Below are positions 6,817 through 11,587 of a stretch of DNA of 11,587 bases, piece by piece. This DNA is from JBDRMN01 sp043812055 (GTDB lineage: Bacteria; Patescibacteriota; Gracilibacteria; JAHISY01). Position numbers and translations under genes: made by a program. Location: the NCBI GenBank assembly GCA_043812055.1, contig JBDRMN010000038.1, positions 1 to 11,587 on the forward strand, given 5' to 3'. Below the pieces are notes generated by a model. That model saw only the letters and a list, made by a program, of their open reading frames with translations. It made no database searches and was not told the DNA's origin. The first letter of the stretch is position 1; every line of letters starts with the position of its first letter.

Positions 6817-6894
6817 GCTTTGGGGGGTCTGGTAAAGCTCCAGGGTGGACAAAGTTAGTCGTTGGTCATTAGCCCTAGAAGAGTGGTTGGTAGT

Positions 6895-6932
6895 GAGTGT
6901 GAGTAGTTAGGGGCTTCTAATTACCCACACTC
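6895..6932 (+). terminator. Hairpin A: 16-nt arms, 6-nt loop
   Basis: Arms 6895-6910 and 6917-6932 pair at 15 of 16 positions, counting one G-U, with a single A/C mismatch at 6902/6925 and loop GGGCTT. No T-run follows, so it is a structured 3' end or transcript-stabilising element rather than a classic terminator on its own. Confidence 0.5.
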
Positions 6933-6939
6933 AAGCGCC

Positions 6940-6977
6940 TACTACAAGATGGCGCAGATTCGCGCTATTTTGTAGTA
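6940..6977 (+). terminator. Hairpin B: 16-bp stem, 6-nt loop; candidate terminator
   Basis: Arms 6940-6955 and 6962-6977 pair over all 16 positions in a plus-strand transcript, with two G-U pairs (6951/6966 and 6948/6969), loop AGATTC. The same positions become A/C mismatches in a minus-strand RNA, so the fold favours the plus strand, i.e. the CAP gene transcript. TGATTTT follows, a weak U-tract. GCGCC (6935-6939) could instead pair with GGCGC (6951-6955). Confidence 0.6.
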
Positions 6978-6996
6978 TGATTTTAAGAAACAGCAA

Positions 6997-8688
6997 CTAA
7001 AACAAATCCAAGGCTCTTTCTAATGCTTCATCCAGCTCAGTTTCGGGATCATCTACAGAGTTAAACTCGGGAGTGACACCCTTGTCCTGGATCGGCTGCC
7101 GTCTTGGCGAAAGCCAGTGGGCGATGGTGAGTTTTAGAGCCGTACCACCCTCGAAGAAGCTGATTTCCTGGACGGTGCCCTTGCCGAAGGTCTGCTCCCC
7201 CACGATCATGGCCAGTCCGTGATCTTGTAGGGCTGCCGCGACGATCTCGCTGGCGCTGGCGGTTCCTCGGTTCACGAGCACTGCTATTTTGTAGCCGTTC
7301 AAGTCCGGAGCAGTCTCGGTTCGATAGGCAATATCACGACTGGCGAGATCATCACGGTGACGCTGAGTCACGACGATAGCTCCCTGCGGCAAGAGGTGAG
7401 AAAGCACATCGACAGCAGAGTTTACCAAGCCGCCCCCGTTGTTCCGCAGATCGAGGATGATGCCCCGAGCCCGACTAGCCAGAATGTCTTTGACTGCGGC
7501 GGTGAATTCTCCTGCGGTCGGTGAAGTGAACTGAGCAATTTTCACGATGGCAACGTTGTTTTTAAATTTCAACTCGACAGATTTGATCTGCACCTTGGCT
7601 CTCGTTACGGAGAATTTTTTTTCAACACCATTACGCTGGATAGTGAGCAGCACTTGGGTGCCGGCCTCACCGCGGATGAGCTGAGCTGCCTCGTCTGCGG
7701 AAAAACCCACGATGCTTTTACTATCGACATGGGTAATGATATCCCCAGCCAGGAGCCCGGCAGTCTCGGCCGGCGATCCACTGATGGGTGCCACGATTAC
7801 CACAGTGCCGTCGTCGTTGGTAGCCAGATAGGCTCCGATTCCCTCAACCTCTCCGGCCAGATCTTTGGTCGTGGTTTGGGTTTTTTGCGGGGTGAGGAAG
7901 TCGGAATGGGGATCGTCGAGCGAATCAATCAAACCCTCGAGAGCCGAATACATGAGTTCGTTCTCGTCGATTCTGTCCGAAAAGAGAAATTTATTCTGGA
8001 CTTCCTTCCAGACAGTTTCGAAAAGCGGCCAACCGGGAATACGCGAAGTGCCGCTTCGGATGATGACCGTAGTTCCCTCTGAAAAATTAGCGATATTATA
8101 AAAAAGCTGGACGGCCTCAGCGCGGGTGAACTTTTCCGTCGTACCAAAGTGTTCATCCGAAACAGGATCAACCAAGCCCATTTTGAGCGCTTGAAAAAGC
8201 GGACGGGCTAGACGGTGGGAGTCGCGTAAATCCTCGAAACCAAACTCTTCAGCGGGTGAGACTGGCGGAATACCCACACCGAAAATTTCGAGGCCAAGAA
8301 CAATAGCCTCTCCTTTGTGAAGGGCTCGACGAGGCAAGAGTTTGTAGCCCCGGAAATCGTCAAGAATTCCCAGCTGCTCGGCTTCATAAACGTAAGGAGC
8401 GAACCAACTGCCGCTGGGCACATCGGCGAACCTGGTTGCGGCGGACGTTAATAAATCATCCCGTTCCACTCCGGCAGCCGCGAGTCCCATCGCGAGGAAC
8501 TCGGCAAGCTCTACCGGCCGCCGTGGATAAAAATTCGCAGTGGCTTCACCAATCTTGTGTTCGCGGAGGAACTCAATCACCTCCGGGGCCAACTCGTCAT
8601 TCTCAACATCGTTGAAGACAGCCAGGGCGGGATTCGCCGAAGAGAGAAAAACCAGGAACGAAAGAAAGATTTTGCGGAGGTTTTGCAT
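6997..8688 (-). CDS. Secreted SLH-PDZ-S41 family C-terminal processing protease
   Basis: Numbering is from the GTG at 8691; ATG 8688, the next codon, is the preferred start. Seen: a signal peptide (Lys/Arg, hydrophobic 9-18, ALA site near 24); three degenerate SLH-like repeats (about 26-72, 88-137, 150-200) with WFAPY and FTRAEAVQLFY landmarks; a helical S41 N-domain with DDPHSDFLTP (259-268); a PDZ domain (about 280-365, GIGAYL, AETAGLLAGDIITHVD); and an S41 core with ILDLRNNGGG (412-421), GTASASE (476-482) and TFGKGTVQE (501-509). Ser479 and Lys504 are 25 apart, the dyad spacing of CtpA/Tsp proteases, so it should be active. Predicted to sit on the cell surface through its SLH repeats and trim exported proteins. 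It lies 45 bp downstream of dapA on the same strand and has its own candidate promoter. Confidence 0.92.
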   Translation of the reverse strand: MQNLRKIFLSFLVFLSSANPALAVFNDVENDELAPEVIEFLREHKIGEATANFYPRRPVELAEFLAMGLAAAGVERDDLLTSAATRFADVPSGSWFAPYVYEAEQLGILDDFRGYKLLPRRALHKGEAIVLGLEIFGVGIPPVSPAEEFGFEDLRDSHRLARPLFQALKMGLVDPVSDEHFGTTEKFTRAEAVQLFYNIANFSEGTTVIIRSGTSRIPGWPLFETVWKEVQNKFLFSDRIDENELMYSALEGLIDSLDDPHSDFLTPQKTQTTTKDLAGEVEGIGAYLATNDDGTVVIVAPISGSPAETAGLLAGDIITHVDSKSIVGFSADEAAQLIRGEAGTQVLLTIQRNGVEKKFSVTRAKVQIKSVELKFKNNVAIVKIAQFTSPTAGEFTAAVKDILASRARGIILDLRNNGGGLVNSAVDVLSHLLPQGAIVVTQRHRDDLASRDIAYRTETAPDLNGYKIAVLVNRGTASASEIVAAALQDHGLAMIVGEQTFGKGTVQEISFFEGGTALKLTIAHWLSPRRQPIQDKGVTPEFNSVDDPETELDEALERALDLF

Positions 8689-8713
8689 CACAAAAATGGT
8701 TAAAAGCCGAGCG

Positions 8714-8742
8714 AGTATAGCGCCTTACTATACCTAAACCAA
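8714..8742 (-). promoter_or_regulatory. Candidate promoter of the S41 protease gene
   Basis: On the minus strand: TTGGTT (8742-8737), 17-bp spacer, TATACT (8719-8714), leaving about 19 nt of leader before ATG 8688. A perfect inverted repeat GTATAG/CTATAC (8715-8720 and 8728-8733) overlaps the -10 and could be an operator or offer a second -10 (TATAGT). The -35 lies in the last codons of dapA. Confidence 0.45.
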
Positions 8743-9612
8743 CCCTAGTTTTTCAAGTTCGGACCGAATTGCTTTCATATTCTCTGCGCTCGGTTCGGTT
8801 AATGGCAGACGGACGGCGTAGTCGATTTTGCCCATTTCAGACAGAGCCCACTTCACATCGATGGGGTTATTGTCGACAAAATTTAGTTTCATTAACTCGG
8901 CGAATTTTTCTTCAATCGCTCGAGCCTCTTTCATCTTCCCATCCAAGGCAAGGTGAATCATCTCTTTGATCTCAGCCGGAACTTCGTTTTGCACCACGCC
9001 AATCGCAGCAACTCCACCCAGCTCAATGATATCGAGAGTTTGGGAATCCTCGCCGGAAATTACGGCAAAGTCCTCCGGCGCACCTTCGCAGATTTTTTTG
9101 ATCTGCTTGAGGTCATTACTGGCCTCTTTGATGCCGACCAGGTTGGGATTTTTCGCCAGCTCCAGGGTTGTCTCCGGCTCGACGTTTTTACTGGTGCGGC
9201 CGGGAACGTTGTAAAGAATTGTCGGCAAACCGACCTCAGCGATTTTCGAATAGTGGGCGATGATACCGTCCTGAGTCGGTTTGTTGTAATACGGGGAAAT
9301 CGCGAGCCCGAAGTCGGCACCTTTTTCTTTGGCGAACTCGGCGAGGCCCACCGCTTCGCGAGTGGCGTTCGAACCGGTGCCGGCGATTAGCGGCACCCGA
9401 CCCTTGATCTCATCAATCGCAATCTCGAGCACTTGGCGATGCTCTGTTTTGGAAAGTGTCGCGGATTCTCCCGTCGTTCCCACGGCCACGATTCCATCCG
9501 TACCGGATTCAATCTGCCAGTTAATCAGCGCGCGCAATTTCTCCTCATCCACTTCGAGAGTCTGCGGATGGAACGGTGTTACAAGCGCGACGTATGAACC
9601 CCGGAGGTTCAT
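8734..9612 (-). CDS. dapA: 4-hydroxy-tetrahydrodipicolinate synthase
   Basis: Condenses pyruvate with aspartate semialdehyde, the committed step to diaminopimelate and lysine. At 292 aa it is the standard length. A full TIM-barrel family pattern is seen: GTTGES (45-50) with the relay threonines, ISPYYNKPTQDG (105-116) with the active-site tyrosine, LYNVPGRT (133-140) with Tyr134 and Arg139, and GIKEAS (160-165) with Schiff-base Lys162. Arg139, the residue expected to bind the aspartate-semialdehyde carboxylate, favours DapA over N-acetylneuraminate lyase or other family members. ATG 9612 starts the conserved MNLRGSYVALVTPF lead; no Shine-Dalgarno precedes it, and TAAAAT lies 8 nt upstream within the AT-rich repeats. 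No other dap gene is in the window, so lysine synthesis versus peptidoglycan supply cannot be decided here. Confidence 0.95.
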   Translation of the reverse strand: MNLRGSYVALVTPFHPQTLEVDEEKLRALINWQIESGTDGIVAVGTTGESATLSKTEHRQVLEIAIDEIKGRVPLIAGTGSNATREAVGLAEFAKEKGADFGLAISPYYNKPTQDGIIAHYSKIAEVGLPTILYNVPGRTSKNVEPETTLELAKNPNLVGIKEASNDLKQIKKICEGAPEDFAVISGEDSQTLDIIELGGVAAIGVVQNEVPAEIKEMIHLALDGKMKEARAIEEKFAELMKLNFVDNNPIDVKWALSEMGKIDYAVRLPLTEPSAENMKAIRSELEKLGLV

Positions 9613-9627
9613 AATTCTGAATTTTAA

Positions 9628-9644
9628 GTTTTAAATTTTAAAAC
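9628..9644. repeat. Perfect AT palindrome GTTTTAAA-T-TTTAAAAC
   Basis: 8-bp arms around one central base, within the heptamer block upstream of dapA. It may be simple-sequence drift rather than a binding site. Confidence 0.5.
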
Positions 9645-9754
9645 AAGATCGAATGTAAGAATGTTTTATTTTTTTAAACTTTTTCTTTAAGGAATTTCTT
9701 CAGGGTTTAAAAAATTAAGAAATTGATAAATTAAAAATTGTTTTAAAATTTAAA

Positions 9755-9777
9755 ATTAGAAATTTAAAATTTCTAAT
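9755..9777 (-). terminator. Candidate terminator of the lipoprotein gene
   Basis: A perfect 11-bp inverted repeat (9755-9765 and 9767-9777) lies 12 bp past the lipoprotein stop and, on the minus strand, is followed by TTTTAAATTTT. The stem is nearly all A/T, so termination strength is doubtful. Confidence 0.4.
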
Positions 9778-9788
9778 CTCCCCTCGGG

Positions 9789-10232
9789 TTATTCAACAGT
9801 TTCTTCTGCGGTTGCCTCTTCCTCGGCAGGAGCTGTTTCTTCAGTTGGCACTTCCTCGGTCTGCTCGATAGCTTGATTAGCTTGTTGCAGTACGGCCTGG
9901 AGCTCGGCAATTGTTTTTTGCAACTCCGCCTTCTCGGTTGCGAGCTCACCTTCGTCCGCATCATCTTTACCAAGGAGTTTGTTGATCGCATCAACCGCTT
10001 CGTTGATTTGCGTGACCATTTCTTCGAGCTGACGTTTCTTCTCGACCAGGCTCGCGTAAGCATTCTTGGCCTCGGAAACCACATTCTCAATTCCAGCTCT
10101 GGCCTCACCGACTTTCTGCACTACTTCCGCGCGGAGGTTGCTGGCTGAACTAATAACATCCTCTACAGAGCTGCATCCTGTCGTGATCAGGGCTAAACCG
10201 ATAAGCAGAGTGGCGAACAATTTTTTAGTCAT
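9789..10232 (-). CDS. Coiled-coil lipoprotein with acidic tail, 147 aa
   Basis: Not assigned to a named family. A signal peptide with Lys3-Lys4, a hydrophobic core (5-16) and a lipobox ITTGC predicts lipidation at Cys20. The mature part (about 25-122) is Ala/Glu/Lys/Gln-rich with heptad-like spacing (EEMVTQINEAVDAINKLL and LQKTIAELQAVLQQANQAIEQ), i.e. helical coiled coil with a charged break near DDADEG (90-95). The last 25 residues are almost only Glu, Ala, Thr and Pro (EETAPAEEEATAEE), a disordered acidic tail. It should be anchored on the outer face of the cytoplasmic membrane as a spacer or structural protein. ATG 10232 sits 6 nt after a TAAAAT box, so the mRNA may be leaderless. It is divergent from dnaN. 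Confidence 0.8.
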   Translation of the reverse strand: MTKKLFATLLIGLALITTGCSSVEDVISSASNLRAEVVQKVGEARAGIENVVSEAKNAYASLVEKKRQLEEMVTQINEAVDAINKLLGKDDADEGELATEKAELQKTIAELQAVLQQANQAIEQTEEVPTEETAPAEEEATAEETVE

Positions 10233-10238
10233 GTAGTA

Positions 10239-10267
10239 ATTTTAAGTTAGTTGGCAGAACCTCGCAA
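10239..10267 (-). promoter_or_regulatory. Promoter of the lipoprotein gene
   Basis: On the minus strand: TTGCGA (10267-10262), exactly 17 bp, TAAAAT (10244-10239), then 6 nt to the ATG. Transcription would start at or next to the A of the ATG. Confidence 0.6.
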
Positions 10268-10279
10268 AGACTCTAAAAT
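10251..10279 (+). promoter_or_regulatory. Promoter of dnaN
   Basis: TTGGCA (10251-10256), 17-bp spacer, TAAAAT (10274-10279), leaving a leader of about 18 nt. Its -35 lies inside the spacer of the opposing lipoprotein promoter, so the two polymerases would compete. No Shine-Dalgarno is seen before ATG 10304. Confidence 0.6.
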
Positions 10280-10303
10280 TCAGCTGTTAACAAACTTTAC
10301 CCA

Positions 10304-11404
10304 ATGCTACTCACCTGTGAACAAAAAGATCTTCTCGCGGCTCTAACTACCGTTAGTAAAGCAGTGAACCTTAACTCGACACTGCCAGTTTTGAACAATA
10401 TCCTTCTCAAGGCGGAAAACAAAAAACTGACTTTTGCCGCGACGAATCTGGAAATCGCCATTACAACGGCGATCAAGGCCGAGATCAAAAATGAAGGAAC
10501 ACTCACCATCCCCGCCCGTCTTTTTACAAATTACATGGGGCTATTGTCTGAGGGTAAGGTGGAGCTGGCCAACAGAGAAGGACTGGATCTACAGGTAAAG
10601 GCGGTTAAATCTCAAACCCGCATCAAAGGGATTTCAGCTGACGAATTTCCGCTGATTCCTCAGGTGAAGAAAGAAGTTTCGCTCGGTCTGAACTCGAAGG
10701 ACCTGCTTGAAGCAATCAACCAAGTTGCTTTCGCGGCGGCCCGTGACATGGTCCGCCCCGTGCTTTCAGGGGTGTATCTGCGTGCCAGCAAGAAAGAAGT
10801 TCGCTTGGCGGCTACAGATAGTTATCGCCTGAGTGAGAAGATCATCGCTTCGGTTAATGCCCCGGAAAAAGAAGTCTCCATCATCATTCCGGCCCGCACG
10901 GTTACCGAACTGGCCCGAATCCTCGAGAAAGGTAAGGAAACAGTGACCATCGACATCTCCGCGAATCAAGCACTCTTCCTCTACAAAAACGTAGAGCTGG
11001 CCAGTCGCCTGATCGAAGGGGTCTACCCGGATTACGAACAAATCATTCCCAAAAAACACAACACCACGATTTCCGTGAAAACCGAGGAATTGGCTAATGC
11101 AGTGAAGCGAGTCAGCCTCTTCACGCGCGACTCCCACGCGATCAAACTCGAAGTTACCGCCGACAAGAAGCTGCGGATTCTCTCTGATGCAACCCAGATT
11201 GGCGAGGAACAAGCGGAAGTAACAGCCCAGATCACTGGTTCCGAAAATATGGTGGCTTTGAACGGAAATTACCTACTCGAGGCCCTGGCCGCCGTAGAGG
11301 CGAAAGATTTGGAAATTGAGCTTGGCGAAAAAATGATACCAGCGGTTCTGCGGCCAGCGAAAGGGAAAGGCTATTTGCATTTGATCATGCCACTAAAGGT
11401 GTAG
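10304..11404 (+). CDS. dnaN: DNA polymerase III beta subunit (sliding clamp)
   Basis: A ring-shaped homodimer that tethers the replicative polymerase to DNA. At 366 aa it has the canonical length. Seen: three clamp domains (about 1-120, 121-242, 243-366); the N-terminal MLLTCEQKDLLAALTTVSKAV lead; STLPVLNNILLKA (25-37); RLIEGVYPDYEQIIPKK (about 235-251), the typical domain 2-3 junction; and the C-terminal HLIMPLKV, which forms part of the peptide pocket for clamp-binding motifs. It starts at ATG 10304, with no Shine-Dalgarno. dnaA is not directly upstream; a lipoprotein is divergent instead, and a four-helix-bundle gene follows, so the common dnaA-dnaN arrangement is absent here. Confidence 0.97.
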   Translation: MLLTCEQKDLLAALTTVSKAVNLNSTLPVLNNILLKAENKKLTFAATNLEIAITTAIKAEIKNEGTLTIPARLFTNYMGLLSEGKVELANREGLDLQVKAVKSQTRIKGISADEFPLIPQVKKEVSLGLNSKDLLEAINQVAFAAARDMVRPVLSGVYLRASKKEVRLAATDSYRLSEKIIASVNAPEKEVSIIIPARTVTELARILEKGKETVTIDISANQALFLYKNVELASRLIEGVYPDYEQIIPKKHNTTISVKTEELANAVKRVSLFTRDSHAIKLEVTADKKLRILSDATQIGEEQAEVTAQITGSENMVALNGNYLLEALAAVEAKDLEIELGEKMIPAVLRPAKGKGYLHLIMPLKV

Positions 11405-11411
11405 TTCAAGA

Positions 11412-11472
11412 TGTTCTAATTGTTCTATCTCCCCGCCAAGGCGGGGATTGTTCTATCGCTTCGCTTGTTCTA
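11412..11472. repeat. Four copies of TGTTCTA around a hairpin
   Basis: TGTTCTA occurs at 11412-11418, 11421-11427, 11449-11455 and 11466-11472, two before and two after the GC hairpin at 11431-11446. This is a compact repeat block between dnaN and the next gene. Confidence 0.7.
11431..11446 (+). terminator. Hairpin after dnaN
   Basis: A perfect 7-bp CCCCGCC/GGCGGGG stem with an AA loop (in practice 6 bp with a 4-nt loop), followed by ATTGTTCTAT. It is 26 bp past the dnaN stop. The T-run is imperfect; the stem is strong. Confidence 0.6.
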
Positions 11473-11473
11473 A

Positions 11474-11587
11474 ATGAAATTCAAGTTTGAAGATCTCGAA
11501 GTCTGGAAATTAGCACTGAGCCTCATCAAGCTTGTTAAAGAAATAACAAAGAAATTTCCAGACGAAGAGAAGTTTGTTTTGGTAAGC
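11474..11587 (+). CDS. Four-helix-bundle (S23/23S rRNA IVS-type) protein, first 38 residues
   Basis: The open frame from ATG 11474 runs off the right edge. The N-terminal FKFEDLEVWKLALSLIKLVKEITKKFPDEEKF (residues 3-34) matches the opening of the small four-helix-bundle family first noted in intervening sequences of 23S rRNA genes (FEDLEVWK followed by an amphipathic helix and a KFP.EE.F turn). The role of free-standing members is not established; the accessory protein Avd of diversity-generating retroelements has the same fold. Here it follows dnaN and a terminator-like hairpin, with no rRNA sequence nearby. No Shine-Dalgarno is seen. The rest of the gene lies outside the window. Confidence 0.8.
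   Translation, partial: MKFKFEDLEVWKLALSLIKLVKEITKKFPDEEKFVLVS

Larger units (their letters stand above)
6817..6996. other. Convergent intergenic region with heptameric repeats and twin hairpins
   Basis: No gene is seen. 6854-6874 holds three related 7-mers (GTTAGTC, GTTGGTC, ATTAGCC), followed by a G/T-rich stretch of similar flavour. Two long hairpins then fill 6895-6977. The region separates the ends of the CAP and S41 genes and probably terminates one or both. Confidence 0.6.
9613..9788. other. AT-rich intergenic region with palindromes and heptamers
   Basis: Almost pure A/T except for short patches. The left edge is a 7-bp tandem series (ATTTTAA, GTTTTAA, ATTTTAA; 9621-9641). The right edge has related heptamers (9747-9774). 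The left block is close to an inverted copy of 9740-9763, the first 16 bases being identical. The promoter of dapA must lie here. No gene seen. Confidence 0.6.

Noticed and set aside
9773..10108. Basic 111-aa frame inside the lipoprotein gene
   Set aside because: Arg/Lys/Ser-rich shadow in another frame of a repetitive coiled-coil gene; the lipoprotein frame has a signal peptide and lipobox.
10283..10292. TTGTTAACA-like sequence (minus strand) before dnaN as a DnaA box
   Set aside because: Only about six of nine positions fit TTATCCACA and there is no cluster, so no origin is claimed.
1..11587. Alternative genetic code (TGA as glycine)
   Set aside because: TGA ends elp3, the methyltransferase and the SLH-CAP gene at sensible protein lengths.

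Overview
The window is bacterial chromosomal DNA of roughly balanced base composition, read with the standard code: TGA ends several genes, so this is not a TGA=Gly lineage. I find no phage, transposase, CRISPR, rRNA or tRNA. The mix of genes suggests an uncultivated, streamlined lineage such as a Candidate Phyla Radiation/Patescibacteria member, perhaps Peregrinibacteria-like. The clues are a stand-alone Elp3, SLH-domain secreted proteins, a four-helix-bundle S23-type protein, short tandem repeats and start sites without Shine-Dalgarno sequences. This placement is inference and of modest confidence. Retained NAD de novo genes (nadB, nadC) and a lysine/peptidoglycan gene (dapA) point to more biosynthesis than in the most reduced members.

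Layout. 1-621 (-) is the N-terminal part of nadB. 622-792 is a structured intergenic region. 793-1077 (+) is a small unknown gene convergent with nadC. 1058-1918 (-) nadC and 1915-3450 (-) elp3 form a two-gene operon (elp3 first) with a 4-bp ATGA overlap. 3439-4101 (+) is a Trm9/ALKBH8-like methyltransferase divergent from elp3, their start regions overlapping by 12 bp. 4098-4406 (+) is a small membrane protein whose N-terminal part is made of repeat DNA. 4444-6816 (+) is a secreted SLH-CAP protein. It converges with 6997-8688 (-), a secreted SLH-PDZ-S41 protease. The 180-bp gap between them holds two 38-nt hairpins of the same geometry. 8734-9612 (-) is dapA. 9613-9788 is an AT-rich gap with heptameric repeats and palindromes. 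9789-10232 (-) is a coiled-coil lipoprotein, back to back with dnaN (10304-11404, +). After dnaN come a hairpin among four copies of a 7-bp word and the start of a four-helix-bundle gene.

How the genes fit together. Elp3 makes the carboxymethyl group on wobble uridine 34 of tRNA, and Trm9/ALKBH8 enzymes methylate that group to mcm5U. Finding both head to head suggests a two-gene bacterial mcm5U34 pathway, the most interesting inference here. NadB and NadC are two of the three steps from aspartate to nicotinate mononucleotide. The SLH-CAP protein, SLH-S41 protease and lipoprotein are envelope genes, and dapA feeds cell-wall or lysine synthesis.

Several starts (nadB, the methyltransferase, the lipoprotein, probably the small gene at 793) lie 6-9 nt after a TAAAAN-type hexamer and lack a Shine-Dalgarno sequence, suggesting leaderless mRNAs. 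The internal operon gene nadC does have a GGAG site.
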